Assembly: GCF_016097555.1 (NCBI RefSeq)
Contig: NC_054701.1
Location: 30,143,658-30,207,657, forward strand
DNA: 64,000 nucleotides
Source of the DNA: Gigantopelta aegis
Lineage: Eukaryota; Mollusca; Gastropoda; Neomphalida; Peltospiridae
Reading direction: 5' to 3'
The notes beneath the pieces are model-generated. The model had not been told where the DNA came from. It did no database searches and saw only the letters and a list, made by a program, of their open reading frames with translations. The translations under genes were made by a program, and so were the position numbers. Shown piece by piece: positions 43,711 through 55,418 of this stretch (within the stretch, counting starts at the first letter, position 1; every line of letters starts with the position of its first letter).

Positions 43711-43788
43711 GAAAGAATTGTAAATTGGCAGACGAGATCTTCGTGGTTAACATATTGGGTCTTGGTGCGGACATTATAAGCAAGGCTA

Positions 43789-45786
43789 ATGGCGTCTTCC
43801 ATCCTGTTTTGGGTTTTCAGTTTTTTCACAATGAGTATGGTATGTCCGGCCTCTGGAGAATTTGCCACGAAACAGGATCTGGAGGTCCTGAAATACAGAA
43901 TTCAATCACTGGAAACCAGTAAACACGACCTAGAAATCAAAGTGCAGTCACTGGAAGCACAGCTGAAAACAAAAGAAGGTTTGGTTATTTATGGTTATGA
44001 GATTTTATACCATACCAACATGGGGATTTCTACATTTACTTCACTGTCCCTAGTTGCCGACTTTCATTTGGAGCTGTTACAATGTGTTCGTTATGTTGGC
44101 ATTCGTCGTGGTGGTTTTGCATGGATGTCTCTCTTCGTAGCTCTCCACACTGTTTTATGGATGCTTTCAGAATTTGTGCAACATCCGTGTTTCATTTATT
44201 TGCATTTGTTTTCATCTTGGGGTGTCGTTAAGCTTTAATAAGCGTTAATTAATCATTCATTTCTTCATTACTTCCTTCTTTCATTCATTCATTCCATTCA
44301 TTTATTTCGGTACTATACCGAATTAAATGAATGAATAGGTGAATGAATGAATCAATCAATTTAAGAATTAATTAATAATTGATTGAATGAATAGGTGAAT
44401 GAATGAATCAATCAATTTAAGAATTAATTAAAAATTGATTGAATGAATGAATGAATAGGTGAATGAATGAATTAATCAATTTAAGAATTAATTAATAATT
44501 GATTGAATGAATGAATGAATAGGTGAATGAATGAATCAATCAATTTAAGAATTAATTAATAATTGATTGAATGAATGAATGGCCGAATGTGTATCATTAT
44601 TTTCATGTGCGATTAGTTTGACTGTCTCAAAAACGAAAAACGTAGCAATGGTTGGTATAGTACAATATATCTATAAAAAAACCCAGTAAAGGCCTGTTAA
44701 AGGAGCAGTCTCAAAGTTGCATAATGAACAAAAATATCTATTCTAATTTTTTACATCTGTACAAATTCTACTTTGAATTGTATGTCTACAAAAAATTACA
44801 TCAAAATAATTTCATAAACTTTTTTTTCGTGAATTTTATGCTTTTTGCCTAAGATTCTTAAGGAAACCACTGTTTACGCCTATTGGCAATGCGTTACAAT
44901 TTTGATATTCCCGAGTTAATTAAGCAAAATTTATACATGGGATTGTTTTATTTGTAGATGCGTGTAAAAATAGTGATATATGAGATTTACAACTTCAAGA
45001 ATGTAACTTTAACATGATTATTTATTTGTTCGTTTTTGTGGGGCGGGGTCGGTCTAGATCTAGGCCAGTCGATAGAGCAATAGCCTGAGGTGCTTGCGTA
45101 GTAAATCGAACCGCCAATTATCTGATTGGGTTTTTCCATCCCAACCCGTGCCCCGCGACTGGTATATCACAGACCATGGTATGTCCTGTCCAGTCTGTGG
45201 GAAAGTGCATATAAAAAATCCCTTGCTACTAATAGAAAAATGTAGCGGGTTTTCTTTAAGACTTCGTGTTAAAAATTACCAAATGTGCTCTAGTGGTGTC
45301 GTTAAACAAAAACAAACTTAACTTTTGTTCCTTTCGTACTTTTCAGACCGAACACCCCTGATTGCTTTCAGGGCGGGATTTGCGCAGGATCCGGTTCCGG
45401 TAAAATTCCACAACGGTCAGATTATAATCTTCGATAAAGTTTACCGTAACGATGGCAACTCATACAACGAACACTCCGGAATGTTTCACGCACCAGTTTC
45501 TGGACTATATTCATTTACTGTGCAAATTTTCCCAAATGCGTCAGGCATTTTTTTCGAAATGGTTAAAGATGGTAAATTAATAACAGTCTTACTCGTCAAA
45601 GGAGGAGAAACGGGAAGCGCACAAACAGTAATGTATCTCAAATCAGGCCAGGAAGTTTGGGTTGTGGATATTTTCGGTACTAATGACTCAATACGTGGAC
45701 ACGAGTTGTCAATGTTCAGCGGTTTTCTTATTAGAGCCAGCAACAATCCCCACATTACGAACGGAGGGCCATCTGTGGTGGGATAG
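43789..45786 (+). CDS. C1q-domain protein D (two exons)
   Basis: Exon 1 43789-43978, exon 2 45347-45786; 209 residues. Donor G|GTTTGG, acceptor TACTTTTCAG|AC, phase 1. Residues 1-22 signal peptide (MASSILFWVFSFFTM..), then GEFATKQDLEVLKYRIQSLE opening a coiled coil two heptads longer than that of A. Exon 2 is the C1q domain: LIAFRAGF, IIFDKVYRNDGNSY, SGMFHAPVSGLYSFT, MFSGFLI, SVVG end. It is the most divergent complete member in the middle of the domain (FPNASGIFFEMVKDGKL). The intron holds a GAAT-rich tandem repeat, a TTAA element and a SINE whose tail ends only about 20 bp before the acceptor. Likely secreted lectin-like recognition protein. Confidence 0.9.
44290..44590. repeat. 60-68 bp tandem repeat in the intron of C1q D
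   Basis: Units of GAATAGGTGAATGAATGAAT, CAATCAATTTAAGAATTAAT, TAATAATTGATTGAATGAAT, about four copies. Confidence 0.9.
44698..45013. mobile_element. TTAA-ended element, GCAGTCTCAAAG type
   Basis: Starts GTTAAAGGAGCAGTCTCAAA and ends GAATGTAACTTTAAC; the right end resembles the outer end of the 1.5 kb elements (109, 15747). The inverted repeat is short and degraded. Confidence 0.45.
45060..45325 (+). mobile_element. SINE immediately before a C1q exon
   Basis: Head with AGTCGATAGAGCAATAGCCT, body GACTGGTATATCACAGACCA, GTGCATATAAAAAATCCCTT, tail CTAGTGGTGTCGTTAAACAA. Its 3' end is about 20 bp from the exon 2 acceptor of C1q D. Confidence 0.8.
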
Positions 45787-45998
45787 AACAGGGCCCGTGA
45801 CTTTAAAAGTGTAGAGACAAGACTCACATTTTTAATGACGTCTCATGCATGCAATTGGTATGCATGGTGTTGTCATGACATTAAAGTATCAGACTCTGTC
45901 AGAGTCTTGAATCTAGACTAAATGGCCAGAACTGCTAATATTTCTAATATTTCAAGTCTTCATTGCTGTTATATATTATAACCTATTGCAGAAGGTGT

Positions 45999-46004
45999 AA
46001 TAAA
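45999..46004 (+). terminator. PolyA signal, C1q D
   Basis: AATAAA about 215 bp after the stop codon. Confidence 0.4.
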
Positions 46005-47775
46005 ATAACATTTGCAATGGATACTGACTTGTAATTGTATCATTTGCATCTGGTTTTTGTAGTAGGATGTAGCTTAGTTGTATAAAGATCGCTTGAGATG
46101 CGATGAGTCGTAAGATCGAATACCCTCGGCGGACTCGGTTTTTTTTTTTTAGCGTTCCTCAGGTCTAGTATGTCACAAAAGCGGTCATGTGCATATGACA
46201 AGACCCATTTCCACAGCAACCTGTGTTACAGCAGCGAATTTCCCCTCACTTCAAACCACAAGTCGCAGTAACCGTACCTTAAACACCAAATAACCGAATG
46301 TATCCCTTTTCCCTCACTTTAAACCATGAATAGCAGTAACCGTACCGTAAACACCAAATAACCGAATGTGTTCCTTTCCCCTATTTTACAATTTCCCCCT
46401 AACTTTCAATATGAAAAAGAAAAAAAACCTCTTTATCTAAATCCCATTCAAACTAGGGCATAATGTCTAACTGAAACAATTGATTAAAGAGAAGCGAATT
46501 GATACGATCAAATACATGAAGTCAGCACGAGAGAACCTAAAGGGACATTCCTGAGTTTGCTGCATTGTAAGATGCGTTCGACTAATAAAATATTTCTATG
46601 ATTGAACTTTTTTATAATATCAGTGTTTGTATATTCAATTGGTTTCTGGTCGTCTTAATATTTGTAAGAAGCCCAAACTGGATTTTGTTTTTAAATAATA
46701 ATAATATTTTAGGAAATAGAATGTAATTTAACCTAGTACAAATATTAGAACGACCAGAAACACGTTTAATATACAGCCACAATCGTTAAAAAGTCTCTTT
46801 TAGTCGATAACATCTTAAAAATTGCAGGAATGTCCCTTTAAGAAATGGAATTAAAGAAGATGACTTTCAGACATTCTTTCGACAATAGCAAAAATAATGG
46901 AACAAGTGTGTATGGGCAGAAGAGTACCTTTTAGGATCTTAAGTACTTCTTATGGTTTTAATATTAAATGTTGCTACTGTTAATGTAGCAACATTGCTAA
47001 ATTAAATTTAATGGAGCTTTTGTTTTTAAAAATATATTCATAAAAGGTTGCTATTTCGAATACCAAGATGTCCACCGTGAAACCAATCTCCATTTTGTAT
47101 ACCGATTTACAGATGGTATCTAAATGTATTGAATGTTCTCAAATCAAATCCCACAGACGATACTTGTAACATACGTAGCTAAAACTGCTACCCACAACTT
47201 ATCAATAGACGTATATACCATGGATATAAATACTACCACCCCTCACCTTTAAAATAAATCAGAAAAACAAGTGGGTTAAGCTGCTCGTTTCAAACATAAC
47301 GAGTAGCGTCTATGACCACCTTAGTTCCGCACAGAAATTGTCATGCTACTTTTAGTAGGGCCCCGCGCACGTTTCAAGCCCAACGGTACACATTTTATCA
47401 AAATGAACACTAACGTTTATCACCAATGGCAGGACTGGTAGCCTCAACTGTGGAAACTATTTGGTGTATGGCTACCTTTAGATTATAACATGAAAGAATA
47501 CAACTGACTAAACAGTTTTTACGTTAATGTACAGCCGTACAAGGCCATACAATTGCATCACTTTTGTTTTAGTTTACGTTTAGATTTAGTCTGCTATCAT
47601 AGAAATAACATTGGTATTTGCTTCAAATATAACAAGGTGCACGGGCAAATGAGTCTTTCTCTCCGCCATCATTACGACGACGACCATTATCACCACCACT
47701 ATCACAATCCTACTGCTTTTATTTTGTTTCATTGTATATTTCCATGTAGTTTCGAGAAAACAATTTTATCATTTG
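46005..47775. other. Intergenic D-E, first copy of a segmental duplication
   Basis: Matches 54031-55418 in order, from the 3' flank of D to the promoter of E. It includes a worn tRNA-SINE head (GTAGGATGTAGCTTAGTTGT at about 46062) and ends with TTTTGTTTTAGTTTACGTTT, CCATTATCACCACCAC. The MITE at 46537 is present only in this copy. No gene. Confidence 0.7.
46537..46841. mobile_element. TTAA-type foldback MITE, ACATTCCTGA family, internally deleted
   Basis: 305 bp, CTAAAGGGACATTCCTGAGT to inverse GCAGGAATGTCCCTTTAA. Absent at the matching site near 54667 in the duplicated copy. Confidence 0.85.
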
Positions 47776-47803
47776 CAGCTGTTGTTTCAAATATCATGAT
47801 AAG
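47776..47803 (+). promoter_or_regulatory. Conserved C1q promoter block, gene E
   Basis: CAGCTGTTGTTTCAAA and GATAAG at 47798-47803, 109 bp before the ATG. Preceded by TTTTATC, an inverted GATA core. Confidence 0.6.
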
Positions 47804-47884
47804 AAATAAAAGTAAAAAGGCTTAAAGGCACGTTGTTAGATCACACCATTGGTTTTGGCACAGACAACTAGGAAGACCTAAAAT

Positions 47885-50071
47885 ATGACATCTCCGCTTG
47901 TGTGTTTTGTATTCTGTCTTTTCATCATATGTGTGTTGGCCCAGCTACACCCTGGAGAAGAGTTTGTCACAAAAGAAGATCTGCAGGTCTTAATATCCAG
48001 AATTCAGTCTCAGGAGACCAAACTTCAATCACAAGAAACCAAAATTCAATTGCTGGAAACAAAACTTCAATTTCAGGAAACTAAAATTCAATCACAGGAA
48101 GCACAATTAAAGACAAAACAAGGTTTGGTTATTTATATCATAGCATATCTAATAAATCATTAGTAGTTATGTAAGATAAGGACAATATGCAAAATAATAT
48201 ACATGATATATACTTATAGCATTGTGATCCATACATGATTGTTTTTTTCTCAATATTATTCAGTCCTGTCGAAGATATTAAATTGATGCTAGCAGTGGGG
48301 ATGGGATTGAGACAGATGTAGTGTCATACATGTGTAACCGTCTTGTTTTTCGGGTTACCTTTGTTTGTAATAACTACTCTGGGGGATGTAGATGGGAGCA
48401 ACTGGAGTCAGCCTAGTTATAAAATGAAGAGAGAATGAATCGAGCGTATATCGTCTTTATTGCGGAATCAGATATGTTTCTACATGGCAATACATACGTT
48501 TTGACTAACAAATAGAAATATTACATTTGCCACGAAATGTAATAATAAATGCTTATTCATTGTAATAATAAGTAGTATGAATAGATAATAAGTAACATAT
48601 GTGTATATAAGGCATGTTACCATTTATACGTGCGTGTAACTAACGCATAATGCGTGTAACCATCAACACATGTTATGTTCTAAGGTATGTGTACAGCATA
48701 GAAATATATAAACATGAATGTGAGATCGACATAGATAATAACTGCATAAAAATAAACATTGTACGAAATATACAGTAAAAATGACTTACCTAGTTATAAA
48801 ATGAAGAGAGAATGAATCGAGCGTATATCGTCTTTATTGCGGAATCAGATGTGTGCGTCTGAAGCATGTCATGTCATGTCATAGGGTTTTACGTGCACAT
48901 TCAGAACAAGCTGTTGTAGCGCACGCCTGTCGTGGGCACAAGAGCAGGCCAGGAAAGGTGAGGGGAGGGGAGAGGAGGGACCGCCTGCATTGGCAGGTGC
49001 AAGGGAGCACCAGCAGCCCGATCAAATCGGTAGCAGGCGGGTGGGGGTGATGGTGGTGCTATGGAATTTGAATGGAGCAGTTAAATGCCAAAGAGAAAAG
49101 GGTGCGCAATTTTGATTGAGGGAATTTGGCGCAATTTTGAACGGTCGGTCGAAAGGTAAATGGCCGAGCTAATATAGGTTTTGATATTAGTGAATCGAGA
49201 GTAGCTCTGAAGCACATTTGCGACTTGCTTAAATATAGCTCGATTCATATGGTTACGTAAACGTGTTATTTCTTGATTAAAGGTTATATTGCTAATGGCG
49301 ACATACTGTCTAGGTAATGTTTTGTGTGTGTGTCGCCTATCAGTATAAACCCTTCATTTTGTTTAATTAATGTATAGTTGATTGGCGTACTTGCTGCCGT
49401 CTTTAAGTTTATCCCTGTTAATTTGTTTACTGTATTCATTGCTGATTAACGTTGCTGGCGTAATTAGCCGCCGGTTGTTAACTGATAAGTCTTACTCTTG
49501 TTTATTGCTGCACTGTATTGTCAGCGTTACGTGTTTTGTGCAGGTCTGCCTTGGGGTGGTAAATGACACTGTGATACATGTATAGGTATTACCGACAGCG
49601 TAGTGCACTTTTCTTTCTCTTTTTTTAGATCGCACACCCTTGATTAGTTTCAGAGCTGGATTTGTACATGATCCAGTTCCGTTAAAATTCAGCAATGGTC
49701 AGATCGTTATTTTCGACAAAGTTTACCTCAACGATGGCAACGCGTACATCGCACACTCGGGCATGTTTCACGCACCAGTTTCTGGATTGTATATATTCAC
49801 TCTGCATGTTTTGCCATCTTCTTCAGAAATGGAATTTCAAATAATTAAACATGGTGTGCAAGTTGCATACATGGTCTCTACTAGATCGGCAGGTACGGAA
49901 AGCATGCAAACAGTAACACACCTTCACAAAGGTCAGGATGTTTGGATTGTGAAGCACTGGGGTGGCGATACATTACGTGGTTACGACTTGACTACTTTCA
50001 GTGGCTTTCTGCTCCGAACAGACGATAACAACTCTCTTGTTTCAAATGGAGGATCACTCGTCGTGGGATAG
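47885..50071 (+). CDS. C1q-domain protein E (two exons, longest coiled coil)
   Basis: Exon 1 47885-48122, exon 2 49629-50071; 226 residues. Donor G|GTTTGG, acceptor TTTTTTTAG|AT, phase 1. Residues 1-20 signal peptide (MTSPLVCFVFCLFIICVLAQ). Residues 38-79 are a regular heptad coil made of IQSQETK-type repeats, four heptads longer than in A; at the DNA level these are 21-bp repeats. Exon 2 is a complete C1q domain: LISFRAGF, VIFDKVYLNDGNAY, SGMFHAPVSGLYIFT, TFSGFLL, SLVVG end. Its closest relative is G, from which it differs mainly in two coil heptads and the intron (1,506 against 314 bp). Confidence 0.92.
48333..49580 (+). repeat. 1.25 kb insertion in the intron of E (absent from G)
   Basis: By comparison with the intron of G, the extra DNA lies between two ATACATGT sequences (from 48326 and from 49574), which may be a target-site duplication. 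Inside it a 62-bp segment (AGTTATAAAATGAAGAGAGA...) occurs twice exactly, at 48412-48473 and 48789-48850. The inverse of the 31217 repeat lies at about 48855-48960. The family is not recognised. Confidence 0.55.
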
Positions 50072-50215
50072 CTTTATGTTGTTAGACCATGTATCATTGA
50101 TGATACAATTATATTAAAAGTATTTGAATGAATGACTGATGTAGCTCACTTTTACTTGTTGACAAGTGGGGTTTTTTCTGCAATGCAATGTATTTATTGG
50201 AATGGAATGAAATAT
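50072..50215 (+). other. 3' UTR and flank of C1q E
   Basis: ATTAAA near 50112 is the best polyA candidate; the flank (AAGTATTTGAATGA) matches that of G. Confidence 0.4.
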
Positions 50216-50475
50216 GTTTAACGACACCTCAGTACATTTACGACTATAACTACTTGGTGCCTAATACGGTTATTTCGACATTAAAAGAGAACACCCACTG
50301 TTGGCACATAGGCTACTCCTAACTATAACACAGCAAGGAATCCTTTACATGTAGTTCATCATAGACAGGACTGTAATTACCACAGCCTTTGATATATCAG
50401 CCGTTACATTGATTGGGACAGGAGAAAAACTTGGGTTCACTGAGGACGATCGATCCTCATATGGATAGCACGGAG
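50216..50475 (-). mobile_element. Worn tRNA-derived SINE
   Basis: Minus strand: TGTTTAACGACACCTCAGTA, GGCACATAGGCTACTCC, CACAGCCTTTGATATATCAG, GACGATCGATCCTCAT (B-box region). Absent from the duplicated flank of G, so it inserted after the duplication or was lost there. Confidence 0.65.
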
Positions 50476-50699
50476 GTATTTTAAAGAGTTTTGTTTCAGA
50501 TTTAATTTTTTGTCTGCTTGTTTGTTTGGGGTTGTTAGGGGGGGGGGGGGGGTCGTGTGTGGGTGGAAGCCTTTCAAATTTATGAACTTTCAGTGGTCGT
50601 TTTTCTTGGAAGATGAAGATATTTTATGGCAAGCCGCATCTCTACCACTAATGAGCCTCTTACGTCACTGAGCATCCAGAAACTCCATCTGAAAAGAAT

Positions 50700-50900
50700 G
50701 CCTACATCATCTGAATACCTGATTTAGAATGTTCACCACATAACGTTGATATTATAGCACAAAGGAATTATTGCTATACCATAAGCAGCATATTCCCCAG
50801 ATATTTGTCCCATTGAACACTTTTGGATAGGAATACAACAAACTGAATACGGACAAGTACGACCATGATTAAACCTCGAGATGACCCACTAGAACTTAAA
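50700..50900 (+). mobile_element. Tc1/mariner-like transposase remnant
   Basis: At 50785-50865 the frame reads AAYSPDICPIEHFWIGIQQ, the C-terminal Tc1 motif (usually SPDLNPIEH.W) that holds the third catalytic acidic residue. Sequence to the left has worn frames and no other motif is readable. A dead fragment. Confidence 0.75.
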
Positions 50901-50923
50901 AGTCTTGTTTTAAAGAAATAAAT

Positions 50924-52130
50924 TAGTGATCGATCCGAATATTCTTTCGCTAATTTGGAATTCGAAATATTCGAATAATATTTTCAAATATTTGAATATC
51001 TGGAGTTTTCAGGTCAGATGGAAAAAATTACTCTAAATTAGATTAATAATGCGGTTACTTTTAATTATAAGATCAGTCCTGCATGCTGCTTGCCTAGCGC
51101 AATGAGTTGGGAACATAAAACATGTCTGGAGTTTCAGAATACAGTAGTGACGTCATGTGGGTGGCCGAAATTCACAAAAAAAGTAGTTTCGATAACACGG
51201 GAATGGGGTTCATGAACACTAATCAATATGTCAATTTCAAATCTTATAAACAAGAATTAAAACAAATCTCTACGATCAATTGATACAACAGTAGTTTTTC
51301 GAACATTATAACAATTTTTAAATGCCAATTTTAAACATTATTCAAAATTTTAATTCGAAACCATTTTTGACGAGATTATCGTACCAAAATGATACGGCAT
51401 AACTAAATTGCTTACTTCAGATTTAGAAACAGGTATATAGATTAAAATGCTATGTAAACTTTTTAATACTGATATTGGAGATGAACATCATTATTTATTC
51501 AATTGTAAAAATCTGAGTAAGGTTGAGACGAACACAACCCAATGATATGATAAAACATATATAAACATCACTAGATATTTGTGTTGATGCGTGTTCTTGT
51601 CATGTATATTAACTATGTATTTGCACTATCCTCTTGTTACATATTGTAATGTGTCTGAGTGTTGTTAAATAAATCCACCCGAATCCGTTCAGTCGACAAT
51701 TCATAGCTCGTCTCGAAATAGTGTAGAGCTGAGCACTGTTAGAATGCTATATTTTCTAGCACAAAACCCCCAGGAAAAACAAAGCTAACAAAAATCAACA
51801 ACAACATGTGAACTGATCTGGTGGATTTCTGTATGAGTTCCCGGTGCATATATTTTTGGTGTTGTTCATATTTTGATATTTGTATTGATCATCTTGAGAA
51901 GTCAAAACGTATACCTAGGTTAGCTACCAATCACTACTGCATTATGATTTTTGTTTGTTTTCGTTCGTAACTAAGCTTTTTGGTTGTTATTAATAGTGTA
52001 TTACACAAGTCAAACTATAAAAACATCGTTAATTTAATGACACCCTTGTTGTGTAGTTGGTATTCGAATATTCGCTCGTTATTTCCATCGAATATTCGAA
52101 TACCATTTCCACGTCGAATATCGAACACTA
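50924..52130. mobile_element. hAT-like non-autonomous element with target-site duplication
   Basis: Ends TAGTGATCGAT and inverse ATATCGAACACTA, with GAATATTCGAATA-rich inner arms on both sides. Flanked by AATAAAT (50917-50923 and 52131-52137). A 7-8 bp duplication and TAGTG/CACTA ends fit hAT. It contains a LINE 3' end. Confidence 0.7.
51444..51675 (+). mobile_element. LINE 3' end nested in the hAT-like element
   Basis: The frame MLCKLFNTDIGDEHHYLFNC KNLSK (written in two parts) is the zinc-knuckle-like C terminus common in non-LTR retrotransposons. It is followed by ATGTATTTGCACTATCCTCT and a GTTGTTAAATAAA end typical of such 3' UTRs. 5' truncated. Confidence 0.7.
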
Positions 52131-52339
52131 AATAAATGAATATACGAGATGAGATGTGGGAAAACATATTTTGCTGAAGCGAGAAGTTGCAGATGGTTGG
52201 GGTTTTGTTATATGAAGAATTTACCTTTTACATAATACTTAAGAAACACTGATTAAATCAAATAGTAAAACTGTACCGACCATAATCTATGTGTGTTTAC
52301 CATGGCATTTGTACTGAACATCAAGCGATCATCTCTTCT

Positions 52340-52561
52340 GATTTTGGTAACGTAGTGGTAAAAACATCAGCGTTAAAGCTGGTAGATACTGGGTTCGCTG
52401 CTGTTCTGTCTGTGGGAGATGCATATACAAGATCCCTGTACCAGGGTTTCTCTTAAGACTACGAGTAAAAAATTACCATATATTTGAGATCCAATAACCG
52501 ATGAATAATAAATGATTGTGCTGCTCTAGTGGTGCCGTTAAACAAAACAAGCTTTAACTTT
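52340..52561 (+). mobile_element. Worn SINE
   Basis: GGTAACGTAGTGGTAAAAAC, GGTAGATACTGGGTTCGCTG (B box), GGGAGATGCATATACAAGAT, tail CTAGTGGTGCCGTTAAACAA. Confidence 0.75.
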
Positions 52562-52954
52562 CTTCTTCATTCCCATGTACATCTTCACGTCAATATAAAA
52601 TAATACTACTTCTGGAACGGGTGAGCTTTGAAACCACATAATGGAACAATGATTATATTTCAGGATCCATGAATTTTCCTCTCGAGCCCATGCATAAGTA
52701 AATAGTATGGTGTTGTTTAAGCTTTTTTCCAGATCTTGACAATTACAATTGAATTTTTCACCTTTTTTGGCAGATTCACATAGAACATAATAGAGGAAGA
52801 TTGCTACATTACATGTTTGGTTCCCTTGATTTACTAAAAGGCTGTGATGGGTTATATGGCGCCAGTCACTGATGATACATTTGGGGTTTACCATACATTC
52901 TACAAAGCCTAAGGTCGTGTACAAATTTAGAGATATGTTAAGTGGCTCTCCCAT
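52562..52954 (-). CDS. Unrecognised open reading frame, possibly truncated
   Basis: ATG at 52954 opens about 130 codons of normal-looking composition with several cysteines (MGEPLNISLNLYTTLGF, CIISDWRHITHHSLLVNQ, CNVAIFLYYVLCESAKKG, CNCQDLEKSLNNTILFTYA). The frame runs into the SINE at its 3' side, which supplies the stop. I do not recognise a domain. It could be an exon, a transposon-gene remnant, or chance. No splice site is clear. Confidence 0.3.
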
Positions 52955-53109
52955 TTAGTTTGACTATGGTTATTGCGTTAATTAATGTTTTAAATTATAG
53001 TTTGTTTTGTTTAATAAACCACTAGATTAATCAAACGCCGGCTATTTTATGTCAAACATTTTATAATTCTGATAGTCTTCAGAAACAAATTCGCATTAGT
53101 AGTATATAT

Positions 53110-53698
53110 ATAGCACACACACACACACACGCACGCACGCACGCACGCACGCACACAGCCACACACACACACACACATACATTCTCTCACACACACAACC
53201 ATACACAGCCACACACACACGCACATACATTCTCTCACACACACGCACGCACATACATTCTCTCTCTCACACACGCATACATACACACACACGCACATAC
53301 ATTCTCTCTCACACACATACACACGCACATACATTCTCTCGCGCACACACACGCATACATACACACACAAATACACATATACACACACATACACACACGC
53401 ACATACATTCTCTCGCGCACACACACGCATACATACACACACAAATACACATATACACACACATACACACGCACATACATTCTCTCGCGCACACACACGC
53501 ATACATACACACACAAATACACATATACACATACATACACACGCACATACATACATACACACACAAATACACATATACACATACATACACATACACATAC
53601 ATACACATACACATACATACACATACATACACATACATACATACACATACATACATATACACATACATACACACATACATACATACATACACACACAC
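53110..53698. repeat. CA-rich compound microsatellite with a longer period
   Basis: ACAC and ACATAC runs, with a 60-80 bp unit (CACATACATTCTCTCGCGCA, CACACACGCATACATACACA, CACAAATACACATATACAC) repeated three or more times. The Cys/Val ORFs on the minus strand are artefacts. Confidence 0.95.
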
Positions 53699-53906
53699 AA
53701 CATTCGATCCTATTCAGGCTTAAAATGGTTGCAACATGTTTTTCTTTTTAAAATATATTATCTCAAGCCCCCTTGCTACTTTAGAAGAGAGGTGCCAGCC
53801 ACACAGAAGGATTTTCTATTCGTGTATATATATATAATTACAGTCGTAAAAAACTATCTTAAGTCGGCAACATGACATACACATTCATACAACATTTGAA
53901 TACCGA

Positions 53907-54030
53907 GTTGACTATTTTCGGTACCAGTGACTCAATACGTGGCTACGAGTTGTCAATGTTCAGTGGTTTTCTCGTTAGAGCCAGCAACAACCCTCACATT
54001 ACGAACAGATGGTCATCTGTGGTGGGGTAG
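53907..54030 (+). pseudogene. C1q fragment F (3' end of a D-like exon 2)
   Basis: About 40 codons matching the end of D: TIFGTSDSIRGYELSMFSGF, LVRASNNPHITN, SVVG, then TAG. Everything upstream (domain start, exon 1, intron) is missing, replaced by the CA-rich array and AT-rich DNA. Downstream DNA continues to match the 3' flank of D. It marks the break point of the tandem duplication. Confidence 0.9.
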
Positions 54031-55239
54031 AACTTTAAAACTGTAGAGACAAGACTTAAATCTTCATCGACGTCTCATGCATGCAATTTTGACATTAAAG
54101 GCTCAAACTCAATTACAGTCTTGAATTTAGACTCAGTTTTAAAAGCACCAAACCAGAACTGCTAACACAATTCTGCATTGCTGTCATGTCTTATAATCTG
54201 TCACTTACGTTCTAATGAAAGAACGCTTTTGTAATAGATAACAGTTTATAGTTGTATCATTTACATCTGGAGTTTTATTAGTAGGATGCAGCTCAGTTGT
54301 GGAGCGATCGCCAGAGTCGTAGGATTATTGGCGGACTCGGGGTTTTTAGCGTCTCAACCAGACTCAGACGCTTGGTGTGTCACAAAAGCTGCCGTGGACA
54401 TATAACAAGACCTCTTGCCACGGTAACCTATATGACGGCAGCGAATTTCCGATCACTTCAAACCAAGAGTCGGAGTTAACCATACCGTAAACATCAATAA
54501 CCGAATGTGTTCCTTTCCCTTATTTTACAAGTTTCCCCATATTTTTACAAATGAAATGGAAAAAAGCTCTTTATTTAAATTTAATTCATACTAGGGCACA
54601 ATGTTTCTACCTGAAACAGTTGCGAAAGAGAAGCAAATTGATACGATCAAAGACATCAAGTCACTACAAGAGACGTTATGAAGGGAATTAAACGAAGAAT
54701 ACTTTCAGTCATTCTTTCGGAACAATGGAATACGTGTGCATGTGCAGAGAAGTACTTCTTAGAGTATTAATATTAATGTTTCAATTGTTTAATGTAACAA
54801 CATTGTTAAATTAAATTTGTGAAAGATTTCTTTTACGTTTTTCAGCATTTAAAATCTGGATGTAGCCAGCAACAATTATGATAAAATATATACCTAACTG
54901 GTGGCTATTTCGAAAACCAAGATGGCCACCGTTAGACCAATCTCCACTTTACAATCATGCTTTTGTTGTTCGTTTAAGGTTTACAGATGATATCTAAATA
55001 TATTGGATGTTCTAATCATTTGGTACCTACAGGACTTTAGATCATGACGTGACAAAATACAACTGACTAAACAGTGTTCACGTTAAAGTACGGCCGTTCG
55101 AAGCCAAATCATTACATCACTTTTGTTTTAGTTTACGTTTAGATTTAGTCTGCCATCAAAGAAGCTATATTGGTATTTTTATTTTTAATGACGAATTATT
55201 GCTGGAAATATAACAGGGTTGCACGTGCAAATAAGTCTC

Positions 55240-55311
<72 letters not shown>

Positions 55312-55418
55312 CCACCATTACGACGACGAGGACGACCACCACTACTACAACCCTACTGATTTTGTTTTGTTTCGTTGTATATTCCCATGTGGTTGCGAGA
55401 AAATAGTTTTATCGTTTG
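54031..55418. other. Intergenic F-G, second copy of the segmental duplication
   Basis: Collinear with 46005-47775. A (CT)n run at 55235-55308 expands the place where the first copy has TCTTTCTCTCC. The MITE found at 46537 is missing here. No gene. Confidence 0.7.

Noticed and set aside
43979-44238. Extension of C1q D exon 1 by 85 codons
   Set aside because: It runs past a standard G|GT donor conserved in all paralogues; this is intron sequence.
48333-49573. LTR element in the intron of C1q E
   Set aside because: The two 62-bp repeats are internal, not terminal. No primer site, no matching ends and no coding remnant were seen.
53047-53703. Long minus-strand Cys/Val ORFs
   Set aside because: Translation of CA/TG dinucleotide repeats.
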